A DNA stretch of 64,000 nucleotides from Mesorhizobium shangrilense (GTDB lineage: Bacteria > Pseudomonadota > Alphaproteobacteria > Rhizobiales > Rhizobiaceae): NCBI RefSeq assembly GCF_028826155.1, contig NZ_JAQGPN010000001.1:3477501-3541500 (forward strand), in the 5' to 3' direction. Shown piece by piece: positions 10,276-18,873 of this stretch; position 1 is the first letter of the stretch, and each line of letters starts with the position of its first letter. The notes beneath the pieces are model-generated. The model was not told where the DNA came from. It worked only from the letters and a program-made list of their open reading frames with translations, and ran no database searches. A program made the translations under genes and the position numbers.

Positions 10276-10351
10276 GGCAAAGCTTCCTGCTGGGGTTGAG
10301 CGTGAACCCAAGCCATCGCCGAGTCGCTACCCGCAGGCAAATCCAGAGGGT

Positions 10352-10594
10352 GTGATCATCGCGCTGTCGGCGAGCGCCGAGCGCCATGTGTCGCGTCAGG
10401 GTATCCTGGAGGCCGTCTACGCGCTCGCGCTCGGCCGCGATTGTGCGATCGGCGACATGGTCTCTGTGACGCATGGTGGGACCGAGCACAATTTCATGGT
10501 GATCCTGCGCCGCTGGATCGCAGGGGCCGAAACGGCGGTCCTGGAAATCACCCTCGACCATCCAGCGAGGCCGACAACTGCACGGCCCCGGTAG
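10352..10594 (+). CDS. small conserved-looking hypothetical protein
   Basis: About 80 residues beginning VIIALSASAERHVSRQGI from a GTG, with a compact mixed alpha/beta pattern (ILEAVYALALGRDCAIGDMV, then FMVILRRWIAG and AVLEITLDHP). I cannot name a family. The start is uncertain: AGAGGG sits almost against the GTG, and an ATG at 10274 is in frame but overlaps the start codon of the DUF2165 gene on the other strand. It converges on the MFS gene with 18 bases between them. Regular residue composition supports coding, but this is the weakest CDS call in the region. Confidence 0.45.
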   Translation: MIIALSASAERHVSRQGILEAVYALALGRDCAIGDMVSVTHGGTEHNFMVILRRWIAGAETAVLEITLDHPARPTTARPR

Positions 10595-10612
10595 TCGGCG
10601 GGGGGCTGCGCC

Positions 10613-11812
10613 TCACGCTGGCTGGCGAACCTTCACGAGCCTCAGCGCGCCGAGCGCCAAGAGGCAGAGGCCGGCCACGGGGAAAACGATCCAGTTCAGC
10701 ATTTCCCAGCCCCAGCCGTTGTACACCTGACCGGCCATAAGGGAGCCGAAGGCGACCGAGCCGAACAGGACGAAGTCGTGCAGGCCCTGGATCTTGCCCT
10801 TTTCGGACTGCTCGTAGGTTTCGGCGACCATGGCGGTCGCGCCGATGAAGCCGAAGTTCCAGCCAAGGCCGAGCAGGATGAGAGACGTCCAGAACTGCCA
10901 CAGGGCGATGCCGGAGAGCCCGACGATGCCGCAGGCAATGAGCAGCAGGAGGCCGAGTGCGATGATCGTCTCTTTGCCGAAGCGCTGGATCAGCGCGCCG
11001 GTGAAGAAGCTGGGGCCGAACATCGCCATCACGTGCCACGAGATGCCGAGCGTTGCCTCCTCCGTCGAGAACCCGCAGCCGACCATGGCAAGCGGCGCGC
11101 CGGTCATCACGAAGCTCATCAGCGAGTAGGATGCGACCGCGCACAGAAGCGCCACGACGAAGCGCGGCTGCGAGATGATCTCCGCCAAAGGCCTGCCGGT
11201 GTCGGTGGTTGTCTCTACGGTCTGTGCGGCAGGGGCGACGCGCAGAAACGAGAGGATCACCGCCCCGACAGCAGCAAGCGGAAGTATCGACGCGAACGCG
11301 CCGGCGAACATCACCGGGAAAAGCAATTCGCTGGTGAATATGACGATCTGCGGCCCGAGGATGGCCGTCACGATGCCGCCCGCCAGGACGAAGGAAATTG
11401 CGCGCGCCTTGAACTGCGGCGGCGCATTGTCGGCCGCCGCAAAGCGGAATTGCTGCACGAAGGCTCCGCCGAGGCCAATCGTCAGCAGCGAGATGACGAA
11501 GAGCCAGAAGTTCGACTGGAAAAGCGCGAAGGTCGCGAGCAACCCGCCCATCGCCGTGACGATGGTGCCCGTCATGAAGCCGTTGCGCTGGCCGAGCTTG
11601 CGGATGATGAAGGCTGCCGGAAGAGCACCGATTGCAACGCCGACGTTGAAGCCGGTGATCGGTGCGGTCGCCAGCGACTTGTCGGGGCCGAGCAGATAGG
11701 CGCCGGCCAGCCCGCCGATGGAGATCGCGATAGGCGCTGCCGAACCGACGATGGCCTGCGACGCGGCCAGGATGATTGCGGTGCGCCGCGCCTCCGATTC
11801 GGCGCTGGCCAT
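10613..11812 (-). CDS. MFS transporter
   Basis: 399-residue major facilitator with about 12 hydrophobic spans split in two halves by a hydrophilic loop near residues 195-215. The first inter-helix loop carries FIIRKLGQRNGFMTG, an MFS motif-A variant; the equivalent in the second half is ALIQRFGKETIIALG. The substrate cannot be told from sequence. Its ATG shares one base with the nusB stop (TGATG), so it is the last gene of the riboflavin/nusB operon. Confidence 0.88.
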   Translation of the reverse strand: MASAESEARRTAIILAASQAIVGSAAPIAISIGGLAGAYLLGPDKSLATAPITGFNVGVAIGALPAAFIIRKLGQRNGFMTGTIVTAMGGLLATFALFQSNFWLFVISLLTIGLGGAFVQQFRFAAADNAPPQFKARAISFVLAGGIVTAILGPQIVIFTSELLFPVMFAGAFASILPLAAVGAVILSFLRVAPAAQTVETTTDTGRPLAEIISQPRFVVALLCAVASYSLMSFVMTGAPLAMVGCGFSTEEATLGISWHVMAMFGPSFFTGALIQRFGKETIIALGLLLLIACGIVGLSGIALWQFWTSLILLGLGWNFGFIGATAMVAETYEQSEKGKIQGLHDFVLFGSVAFGSLMAGQVYNGWGWEMLNWIVFPVAGLCLLALGALRLVKVRQPA

Positions 11813-12315
11813 CAGGCGTCCTTGCCTCGGCCTTCGCCTCTCACGCGCCGCGCAACCCGATCGAGCACGGCGTTCACAAGCTTTGGCTCATCCTCTTCGT
11901 AGAATGCCTTGGCGATGTCGACATATTCCGAAACGACGACGGCCACCGGCACGTCTTCCCGCTTCATCAACTCATAGACGCCGGCGCGCAGAATGGCGCG
12001 CAGGGTCGAATCGAGCCGCGACAGCGGCCAGTCTTCCGTCAGGGACTGGCGGATGATCGGATCGACCGTCTTCTGATTCTCGACGACGCCGGAGAGGATG
12101 GCGCGGAACCATTGGGCATCGGCCTCGCGGTAGAGCGCCCCGTCGACTTCCTTGCCGAGGCGGAAAGACTCGTATTCCGCGGTGATCTCGAGCAGGCCGC
12201 TGCCCGCCACATCCATCTGATAGAGGGCCTGGACGGCGGCAAGGCGCGCAGCGCCGCGCTTGTTGGCGTGGCGCATGGCCTGGGCGACCTTGGCTGGAGG
12301 CTGCTGGCTCACCAT
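11812..12315 (-). CDS. nusB: transcription antitermination factor NusB
   Basis: All-helical RNA-binding protein that, with NusE/S10, promotes antitermination on rRNA operons. The protein starts [20 protein letters not shown], has the N-terminal [19 protein letters not shown], and the C-terminal helices [31 protein letters not shown] and [14 protein letters not shown]. The ATG shares a base with the ribH stop (TGATG), which fixes the start and rejects a longer upstream extension. ribH-nusB adjacency is the standard bacterial arrangement. Confidence 0.97.
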   Translation of the reverse strand: MVSQQPPAKVAQAMRHANKRGAARLAAVQALYQMDVAGSGLLEITAEYESFRLGKEVDGALYREADAQWFRAILSGVVENQKTVDPIIRQSLTEDWPLSRLDSTLRAILRAGVYELMKREDVPVAVVVSEYVDIAKAFYEEDEPKLVNAVLDRVARRVRGEGRGKDA

Positions 12316-12800
12316 CAGGCTCCGAAGCGCTCGCGCAGCGCGATCATGGTGAGGGCCGCGCGCGCCGCGAACCCGCCCTTGTCGCCCTCGCTCTTCCTTG
12401 CCCGTGTCCATGCCTGCGCATCGTTCTCGGTGGTCAGGATGCCGTTTCCGATCGCCAGCGATTCCTCCACCGCAAGATCCATCAAAGCGCGGCTCGACTC
12501 GTTGGCGACGATTTCGAAGTGATAAGTGTCTCCGCGGATGACCGTGCCAAGGGCCACGAAACCATCATACTCGGTGCCACCATTCTCGGTCCCGTCCAGC
12601 GCGAACGAGATCACAGCCGGGATCTCCAGCGAACCCGGGACCGTGACGACGTCGTAGGTCGCGCCGGCTTCCTCGAGCGCGCTGGTGGCGCCTTCGAGCA
12701 GCGCGTCCGCGAGACCGTCGTGGAAACGCGCCTCGATGATCAGCACATGCGCCCTATCGGGGCGGATGAATGCTTTGCCGTGCTGGGATATGCCTGCCAT
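12315..12800 (-). CDS. ribH: 6,7-dimethyl-8-ribityllumazine synthase
   Basis: Penultimate riboflavin enzyme, joining ArP and dihydroxybutanone phosphate; forms icosahedral or decameric shells. The 161-residue protein has [20 protein letters not shown], the substrate strand [15 protein letters not shown], the active-site [19 protein letters not shown] with its catalytic His, and [17 protein letters not shown]. It lies downstream of ribD-ribE but is separated from ribE by the cyclase-hydrolase gene. Confidence 0.97.
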   Translation of the reverse strand: MAGISQHGKAFIRPDRAHVLIIEARFHDGLADALLEGATSALEEAGATYDVVTVPGSLEIPAVISFALDGTENGGTEYDGFVALGTVIRGDTYHFEIVANESSRALMDLAVEESLAIGNGILTTENDAQAWTRARKSEGDKGGFAARAALTMIALRERFGA

Positions 12801-12907
12801 TTTCGTCTCCGGTCGAGCGGGTCACTTAGGCCGAACCGGACACTGCTACAAGCCTCTGATGCAGGTGCTCGGCGCTTTTGTCGCCATGCGTTGCGAGCGC
12901 CCTGCTT

Positions 12908-14302
12908 TCAGTGATTGTAGCGTGTCAGAAAGGCCTCGATCTCGTCAAAGAACCGATCGAAGGCCGACGTCCCTTCCACGAGCAGATGGTTGTTGCCGGG
13001 CAGTTCGACGAAACTCGCTCCGGGGATCAGCCTGGCCATCCGCGTTCCCTCGTCGATCGGGGAGACGCGGTCGCCGGCACTGTGCAGGATCAGAGTCGGT
13101 ACGCGCACCTGCCGGGCCAGATCGCTGAGGTCGATGCGCGCATTCATGGTCCACAGGCGCAGCGCATTCTGCGGGCTGGTGGAGATGCGCTGCAACTCGT
13201 CGAAGCTTGCCGCCATGTCCGGCGGCGCGTCCGGGATGAAGCTCGACGTGAAGACCTGCCGGAAGACGGGGTTGGGCGAGCCCCAGCCATCGCGGATGAT
13301 CAAGGAGATCGCCTCGAACAGCTTTTTCTGCTCGGGATCCGGCCGCATGAGCCGCCCGCGCAGGTAGCCGCCCAGGATGATCAGACAGGTGATCCGTTCC
13401 GGGTGCTCGACCGCGTAGCGTATCGAGAAAGCGCCGCCCTGCGAGATGCCGAGCAACGCGAAGCGCTCCAGTTCCGCCGCGTCGGCCACGCAGGCCATGT
13501 CGTCGACCATGGTCCGTTCGGAAACATCCTCCACCTCCCAATCGGAAAGGCCGTTGCCGCGCTGGTCGAAGCGGACCAGTTGGCACTGGCCGACCAGCCG
13601 GTCGAACAACGGCCCGAAGAGCGGGCTGCGCCACTCGTATTCCAGATGGTTCATCCAATTGGGCGCCTTGAGGACCGGCGCTCCTTCCCCAAGCCGCGTC
13701 CAGGCGATTTGCGTCCCGTCGGCGGCAGTCGCGAAGCGGATCTGCTGCTTCAGCATCGCCGGATCAACCTTGCGATGCGGCGGCGGCGCATCGGGCGTCC
13801 ACTGCCAGACGCGGATCGGACGCGAGATGTTCTTGACGCGCTGACTGCCCATGTCGCGGAAAGGCTGGTCGAGCCGGTCGCCGACGGTCTGATGCACGAC
13901 ATCGGAAATGCACACGCCACCCGGCTCGGCGAGGCCCTGCAGGCGCGCTGCGACATTCACGCCGTCGCCGAAGAAATCATCGTCCTCGAAGACGATGTCG
14001 CCGAGATTGATGCCGACGCGATAGACGATGCGCCGATCCGCATCGCGCTCCCGTTCGCGGTCGGCCATCGCCGCCTGGATGGCGATGGCGCACCGCACCG
14101 CGCTCTGGGCGGACCCGAACTCGCAAAGCATGCCGTCGCCGGTGGTCTTGATGATCCGCCCGCCGCAGCGTGCGATTTCGGGATCGATCGTTTCGCGCCG
14201 GTGCGCCTTCTGGCGCGCTATGACGCCATCCTCGTCCCATTCCATGAGACGGCTGTAGCCGGCCATGTCGGCGGAGAGAACGGCTGCCAGTCGGCGTTCC
14301 AT
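12908..14302 (-). CDS. class III nucleotide cyclase fused to an alpha/beta hydrolase
   Basis: 464-residue two-domain protein. Residues 1-165 form a class III adenylate/guanylate cyclase domain, with metal-binding Asp12 (VLSADMAGYS) and Asp56 (KTTGDGML) and the transition-state pair Asn116/Arg120 (GDGVNVAAR), so it looks catalytically competent. Residues 190-464 form an alpha/beta hydrolase with nucleophile Ser287 (LLGISQGGAF), candidate acid Asp411 (LHSAGDRVSPID) and His439 (LPGNNHLL). No membrane span or sensor domain is visible. It interrupts the rib operon between ribE and ribH, with roughly 105-110 bases on each side, so it may have its own promoter. Substrate and signal are unknown. Confidence 0.9.
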   Translation of the reverse strand: MERRLAAVLSADMAGYSRLMEWDEDGVIARQKAHRRETIDPEIARCGGRIIKTTGDGMLCEFGSAQSAVRCAIAIQAAMADRERERDADRRIVYRVGINLGDIVFEDDDFFGDGVNVAARLQGLAEPGGVCISDVVHQTVGDRLDQPFRDMGSQRVKNISRPIRVWQWTPDAPPPHRKVDPAMLKQQIRFATAADGTQIAWTRLGEGAPVLKAPNWMNHLEYEWRSPLFGPLFDRLVGQCQLVRFDQRGNGLSDWEVEDVSERTMVDDMACVADAAELERFALLGISQGGAFSIRYAVEHPERITCLIILGGYLRGRLMRPDPEQKKLFEAISLIIRDGWGSPNPVFRQVFTSSFIPDAPPDMAASFDELQRISTSPQNALRLWTMNARIDLSDLARQVRVPTLILHSAGDRVSPIDEGTRMARLIPGASFVELPGNNHLLVEGTSAFDRFFDEIEAFLTRYNH

Positions 14303-14370
14303 GACCGATTTCCTTCCTACCGGAAGGTTAGATCAAGACAAGCCTCATGGACAGCGCCGTTCGCTGCAAA

Positions 14371-14408
14371 GCCTGTCGATCGGCGGGTGCCGCCCGCCGA
14401 TCGGAGGC
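14371..14408 (-). terminator. hairpin after ribE, possible weak terminator
   Basis: An 11-bp perfect inverted repeat (14377-14387 with 14393-14403, five-base loop) extended by a further GCCT/AGGC pairing at its base. It lies just past the ribE stop. On the minus strand only a short T-rich tract follows, so it may attenuate rather than fully stop transcription into the cyclase gene. Confidence 0.5.
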
Positions 14409-14413
14409 TGGTT

Positions 14414-15031
14414 TCAGAGGCCCTGCTCTGCGGCTTCCGTCAGCCGGGCCGCGTAGCGGGCCATGGTGTCGACCTCGAGATTGACGCGGTCGCCGACCTT
14501 GCGGTCCGCCCAGGTGGTGACGGCGAGCGAGTGCTGGATCAGCAGCACGTCGAAGCGCGTCCGCTCGACGCGGTTCACCGTCAGAGAAGTTCCGTCCAGC
14601 GCAACGGAACCCTTCGGCGCGATGAATTTTGCCAGATGCTCGGGAGCTTCCAGCGTGAAGCGCACCGCCTCGCCTTCGTCCTTGCGGTCCACGATCTCGG
14701 CCATGCCGTCGATGTGGCCGGAGACGATATGCCCGCCAAGCTCGTCGCCGACCTTCAGCGCGCGCTCCAGGTTGATGCGCGTTCCCGCAGCCCATGCGGC
14801 GGCTGTCGTCAGCCGAAGCGCCTCTTCCCACGCCTCCACCTCGAACCAGCGAGCGTTCGCGCCGCCCTCGGGCAGCGTCACGACAGTCAGGCACACGCCC
14901 GAACAGGAGATGGAGGCGCCGATGTCGATGGTCGAGGGATCATAGGCAGTGTCGACGCGCAACCTGACGCCTTGGTCGAGTGGGGTCACGCGGGCAACCG
15001 TGCCGACGTCTGTGACAATTCCGGTGAACAT
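14414..15031 (-). CDS. ribE: riboflavin synthase alpha subunit
   Basis: Dismutates two lumazines to riboflavin; a homotrimer built from two similar lumazine-binding barrels. The N-terminus MFTGIVTDVGTV is the signature; the first barrel has GASISCSGVCLTVV and FEVEAWEEALRLTT, the second has GHIVSGHIDGMAEI and VALDGTSLTVNRVE. At 205 residues it is full length. Its ATG shares a base with the ribD stop (TGATG), so translation is coupled to ribD. Confidence 0.97.
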   Translation of the reverse strand: MFTGIVTDVGTVARVTPLDQGVRLRVDTAYDPSTIDIGASISCSGVCLTVVTLPEGGANARWFEVEAWEEALRLTTAAAWAAGTRINLERALKVGDELGGHIVSGHIDGMAEIVDRKDEGEAVRFTLEAPEHLAKFIAPKGSVALDGTSLTVNRVERTRFDVLLIQHSLAVTTWADRKVGDRVNLEVDTMARYAARLTEAAEQGL

Positions 15032-16152
15032 CAGCGCTGCCTCACGTATTCGGTATATGCATCGTCGCCGAACCTGGCTTCCCGAAGCTTCCGGAAGCCC
15101 GCCGGCGGATTGTCCGGATCGACCGGCGACGGCACGCCGTCCGCGCCAACGACCACGGGGCTCCTGAACAGCGCCAGCCGGTCGACGACACCGTCCGCCA
15201 GAAATGCCCTCGCCGCTTCCGCGCCACCCTCGACCAGCAATGAGGAGATGCCTTGGGCGGCGAGATCCTCGGTCAGTTCCGGCAGCGCGATGCGGTTCTC
15301 GAATGTGTCCGTCGCCAGCAAGCGCACCCCGGCCGCCTCGTAGTCACGCCGCCGTTCCGCCGAAATGTCGATCGAGGTCGCCAGAAGCAGCGGCACGTCG
15401 CGCGCGCTCGCCACCAGCTTCGACGCGAGCGGAAGGCGCGCGCCATGGTCGAGCACGATTCTTGCCGGCGAGCGGGATTCGAGGCCGGGCAGTCGCACGG
15501 TGAGGAGCGGATCGTCCGCGATTGCCGTTCCGATGCCCACCAGGATCGCGTCCGCCTCGGCGCGCATCATCTGCACCTGCCGACGCGAGATCGACCCGCT
15601 GATGGCGACCTGGCCCTCGCCTCGCCGACCGATCATGCCGTCGGCCGAAATCGCAAGTTTCAGAGTCACTTCCGCGCGTTTCTGAAGCGAACGGATCAGG
15701 TAGCCGGCAAGCTGGTCCGCCGCCATGTCGGCATGCACGCGCTCGACCACCTCGATCCCGGCGTCACGCAGGATCGCATAGCCGCGACCCGCCACCCGCG
15801 GATCGGGGTCGCTGGCGGCGCCGACGACCCGGGCTATACCGGCCGCGACCAGCGCATTGGCACAGGGCGGCGTCCGGCCATGATGCGCGCAGGGCTCCAG
15901 GGTGACATAGGCGGTTGCCCCTCGCGCCCTCGCGCCCGCCTCGGCCAGCGCTTCGGCCTCCGCGTGCGGCCTGCCGCCGATCGCGGTGACGCCGCGCCCG
16001 ACGATGATCGGTCCCGTACCGTCGTCGCGCACGATCAGCGTTCCGACAGACGGGTTGGTCGAGGTCAGGCCGGCATGCTTGCGCGACAGCCGGATCGCCG
16101 CCGCCATGAATCGCTCATCGGTCGTACGGTCATGTGCCTTCGGCGAAGCCAT
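15031..16152 (-). CDS. ribD: bifunctional riboflavin deaminase/reductase RibD
   Basis: Catalyses the second and third steps of riboflavin synthesis. The N-terminal deaminase domain (about 1-145) has the zinc site HAEAEAL and EPCAHHGRTPPC; the C-terminal reductase domain (about 150-373) has VTLKLAISADGMIG, the NADPH region ADAILVGIGTAIADDPLLTV and LLVEGGAEAARAFL. The length of 373 residues is normal. It starts three bases after the nrdR stop and overlaps ribE. Confidence 0.96.
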   Translation of the reverse strand: MASPKAHDRTTDERFMAAAIRLSRKHAGLTSTNPSVGTLIVRDDGTGPIIVGRGVTAIGGRPHAEAEALAEAGARARGATAYVTLEPCAHHGRTPPCANALVAAGIARVVGAASDPDPRVAGRGYAILRDAGIEVVERVHADMAADQLAGYLIRSLQKRAEVTLKLAISADGMIGRRGEGQVAISGSISRRQVQMMRAEADAILVGIGTAIADDPLLTVRLPGLESRSPARIVLDHGARLPLASKLVASARDVPLLLATSIDISAERRRDYEAAGVRLLATDTFENRIALPELTEDLAAQGISSLLVEGGAEAARAFLADGVVDRLALFRSPVVVGADGVPSPVDPDNPPAGFRKLREARFGDDAYTEYVRQR

Positions 16153-16155
16153 GGG

Positions 16156-16620
16156 TCAGGCCGCGTCCTCATCACTCTTCAGTTCGCCGAGCACCTCGTG
16201 AAAATCCTTGGCCTCGCGGAAATTGCGGTAGACCGAGGCGAAACGCACATAGGCGACGTCGTCGAGCGACTTCAGAGCCTCCATCACCAGCTTGCCGATG
16301 TCCTCGGAGGCAATCTCGATCTCCCCCGAACTCTCGAGCTGACGCACGATGCCGGACACCGCCCGCTCGATGCGTTCGGGATCGACGTTGCGCTTGCGCA
16401 GGGCAATCTCGATGGACCGGGCGAGCTTGTCGCGGTCGAACGGAACCTTGCGGCCGGATTTCTTGACGACGACGAGGTCGCGGAGCTGGACGCGTTCGAA
16501 GGTCGTGAAGCGTCCGCCGCAGACCGGGCAGACACGCCGCCGCCGGATCGCCGCCCCGTCTTCCGCGGGGCGGGAATCCTTCACCTGGGTATCGTCAGAC
16601 TGGCAATAGGGACAACGCAT
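16156..16620 (-). CDS. nrdR: transcriptional repressor NrdR
   Basis: Zinc-ribbon and ATP-cone regulator of ribonucleotide reductase genes. Cys3 and Cys6 with Cys31 and Cys34 form the ribbon ([24 protein letters not shown]). The ATP-cone follows from about residue 49 ([20 protein letters not shown]). The length of 154 residues is typical. The glyA-nrdR-ribD order is common in alphaproteobacteria; here a toxin-antitoxin pair lies between glyA and nrdR. Confidence 0.97.
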   Translation of the reverse strand: MRCPYCQSDDTQVKDSRPAEDGAAIRRRRVCPVCGGRFTTFERVQLRDLVVVKKSGRKVPFDRDKLARSIEIALRKRNVDPERIERAVSGIVRQLESSGEIEIASEDIGKLVMEALKSLDDVAYVRFASVYRNFREAKDFHEVLGELKSDEDAA

Positions 16621-16627
16621 GGATCAC

Positions 16628-17035
16628 TCAGTTCAGTTGCGGCGCAATGAGGCGCAGGTCCGGGAAGTATGTACGATAGCGGCGTACATCGCGGGTCAGG
16701 ATCGGAATATCAAGAACGACAGCGTGACCGCCAATGAAGAAATCGGATAGAACGCCGGTCCTTGAACCGCCAGCGGCGCGATACCGGCCAAAGGCCTTCG
16801 CCGCGAGGAAAGCCGCCTTTCGCGGAATGTCAAGAAACTGAACCCCGGCTATGTCGATGAACTCATCGACCTCGGCAGCCGTCGAATAACGGGCCGAGAG
16901 TTCGGCATAGATGATCCCGTTGATGTAGAGGGGCCCTTGTATGGCTGCACCCTTGACGGCATCCAGCGACCATTCCCACCACGCGGCGTCTCGCGTCGCC
17001 AGATCAAGCAGGATATTGGTGTCGACGAGCGTCAA
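16628..17035 (-). CDS. vapC: PIN-domain ribonuclease toxin (VapC-like)
   Basis: 135-residue PIN-fold protein, predicted to cut RNA when freed from its antitoxin. Acidic active-site residues are visible in order: Asp in MTLVDTNILLDL, Glu in GIIYAELSARY, Asp in TGVLSDFFIGGHA and Asp in ILTRDVRRYRTYFP. The start is a TTG that overlaps the antitoxin stop by four bases (TTGA), a normal coupled arrangement. It lies between the antitoxin and nrdR, seven bases before the nrdR start. Confidence 0.88.
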   Translation of the reverse strand: MTLVDTNILLDLATRDAAWWEWSLDAVKGAAIQGPLYINGIIYAELSARYSTAAEVDEFIDIAGVQFLDIPRKAAFLAAKAFGRYRAAGGSRTGVLSDFFIGGHAVVLDIPILTRDVRRYRTYFPDLRLIAPQLN

Positions 17036-17268
17036 TCGTCATCACCGCGCAGCAAGGCCATCATCTCATCCGTTGTCGGCCCTGGTCCCGCATGGCCGAG
17101 CAGCTTCTCGAATCGGCTCGGGGGACGCTTGCCGTCGGCGCGCTCGAGGATGATCTCCCGGTTGGGACCATATCTGAACGTGACCTCGCTGCCTGCCTTC
17201 AGATCGAGCAGGTCGCGAACGGCCTTGGGGATGGTCACCTGGCCCTTGCTGGTGACTTTCGTGCTCAT
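17032..17268 (-). CDS. vapB: AbrB/MazE-type antitoxin (VapB-like)
   Basis: 78-residue antitoxin with an N-terminal swapped-hairpin AbrB DNA-binding domain (TKVTSKGQVTIPKAVRDLL, then GSEVTFRYGPNREIILE). The acidic C-terminal tail (TTDEMMALLRGDDD) is the usual toxin-binding part. I chose the ATG giving MSTKVTSKGQVTI rather than an upstream extension. It probably autoregulates the pair by binding its own promoter in 17269-17355, as such antitoxins generally do. Confidence 0.87.
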   Translation of the reverse strand: MSTKVTSKGQVTIPKAVRDLLDLKAGSEVTFRYGPNREIILERADGKRPPSRFEKLLGHAGPGPTTDEMMALLRGDDD

Positions 17269-17355
17269 CGCAGCCTCGGTAAGAATTGCTTTCGCAAAGG
17301 TATTACCGAGGCGAATGGGAATCAAGATCGGCCGCAGGCGGCCGACCCTGAGGCT

Positions 17356-18666
17356 TTACCCCTGATACGAATACAGCGGGAACCTCTCGGTGAGCGCCAC
17401 TATCTTCTCCTTGACGGCCGCCTCGACGACGGCGTTGCCTTCGTCGGAGTTGGCGATCCTCAGGCCATCCAGAACCTCAGCGATCAGCTTACCGATCTCG
17501 CGGAACTCGGCGACGCCGAAGCCGCGCGTGGTGGCCGCCGGAGTGCCCAGACGGATGCCGGAGGTGACGAAGGGCTTCTCGGGATCAAACGGGATGCCGT
17601 TCTTGTTGCAGGTGATGTTGGCGCGGCCGAGTGCGGCCTCGGCGCGCTTGCCCGTGGCGTTCTTCGGACGCAGGTCGACCAGCATGAGATGGTTGTCGGT
17701 GCCGCCGGAAACGATGTCGAGACCCGTCTCCTTCAGGCTTTCGGCGAGCGCCTTGGAGTTGGCGACGACGTTGTTGGCATAGTCCTTGAAGGACGGCTGC
17801 AGCGCCTCGCGGAAGGCAACCGCCTTCGCAGCAATGACGTGCATCAGCGGTCCGCCCTGCAGGCCCGGGAACACTGCCGAATTAATCTTCTTGGCGATGT
17901 CCTCGTCATTGGTGAGGATCATGCCGCCACGTGGGCCCCGCAGCGACTTGTGGGTGGTCGTGGTGACCACGTGAGCATGCGGCACCGGAGACGGGTGAAC
18001 ACCGCCGGCCACGAGGCCGGCAATGTGCGCCATGTCGACCATCAGATAGGCGCCGATGGAATCGGCGATCTCGCGGAACCGCTTCCAGTCCCAGATGCGC
18101 GAATAGGCGGTGCCGCCGGCGAGGATGAGCTTGGGCTTGTGCTCCTGCGCCAGCCGCTCGATCTCGTCCATGTCGAGCAGGTGGTCGTCGCGGCGCACGC
18201 CGTAGGACACGACCTTGAACCATTTTCCGCTCATGTTGACCGGCGAGCCATGCGTCAGGTGGCCGCCCGAGTTCAGGTCGAGGCCCATGAAGGTGTCGCC
18301 GGGCTGCAGCAGAGCCAGGAACACGGCCTGGTTCATCTGGCTGCCGGAATTCGGCTGAACGTTGGCGAACTTGCAGTCGAACAGCTTTTTGGCGCGCTCA
18401 ATGGCGAGTTCCTCGGCGACGTCGACGAACTGGCAGCCGCCATAGTAGCGCTTGCCCGGATAGCCTTCGGCGTATTTGTTGGTCATGATCGAGCCCTGTG
18501 CCTCGAGCACGGCCCGTGAAACGATGTTCTCGGAGGCGATCAGTTCGATTTCGTGGCGCTGGCGACCGAGCTCGTTGCGGATGGCGCCGAAGATCTCGGG
18601 GTCGGCATCGGCAAGAGAGGCATTGAAGAACGTTTCGTACGTTCCGGCGGCAGCAGCGATTGCCAT
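17356..18666 (-). CDS. glyA: serine hydroxymethyltransferase
   Basis: PLP enzyme converting serine and tetrahydrofolate to glycine and methylene-THF. The 436-residue protein has [34 protein letters not shown], the PLP-contacting [14 protein letters not shown] and the Schiff-base Lys240 in [15 protein letters not shown]. The C-terminus has [15 protein letters not shown]. It is the first gene of the minus-strand run leading to nrdR and the rib genes, with 87 bases before the antitoxin ATG. Confidence 0.98.
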   Translation of the reverse strand: MAIAAAAGTYETFFNASLADADPEIFGAIRNELGRQRHEIELIASENIVSRAVLEAQGSIMTNKYAEGYPGKRYYGGCQFVDVAEELAIERAKKLFDCKFANVQPNSGSQMNQAVFLALLQPGDTFMGLDLNSGGHLTHGSPVNMSGKWFKVVSYGVRRDDHLLDMDEIERLAQEHKPKLILAGGTAYSRIWDWKRFREIADSIGAYLMVDMAHIAGLVAGGVHPSPVPHAHVVTTTTHKSLRGPRGGMILTNDEDIAKKINSAVFPGLQGGPLMHVIAAKAVAFREALQPSFKDYANNVVANSKALAESLKETGLDIVSGGTDNHLMLVDLRPKNATGKRAEAALGRANITCNKNGIPFDPEKPFVTSGIRLGTPAATTRGFGVAEFREIGKLIAEVLDGLRIANSDEGNAVVEAAVKEKIVALTERFPLYSYQG

Positions 18667-18813
18667 GGCTGGATTTCCTCAGACGCGAGAGATGGGCGAA
18701 GCCGCGCATTAACACAGTTGCCCGTGGGCCGCCACGCTCGCGGCGCGAATAAGGCCTCCAATCGGCCACACGCGAGCGCGGCTTATCACCGCGCCGCTCA
18801 TCCCGCCGAAACG

Positions 18814-18836
18814 AAAAAGCCGCCCGGAGGCGGCTT
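18814..18836 (-). terminator. intrinsic terminator of the L,D-transpeptidase gene
   Basis: An 8-bp stem (AAGCCGCC with GGCGGCTT, four-base loop, 18817-18836) followed on the minus strand by a run of five T (18818-18814). It lies 38 bases past the transpeptidase stop and should prevent read-through into glyA. Confidence 0.88.
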
Positions 18837-18873
18837 CATCGACAGTGCTGAGCTCAGGCCCGGCAGATCGAAA

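Noticed and set aside
12878..15343. Plus-strand frame of 821 codons across the cyclase and rib genes
   Set aside because: Runs antisense through the cyclase-hydrolase gene, ribE and part of ribD; composition is that of a shadow frame.
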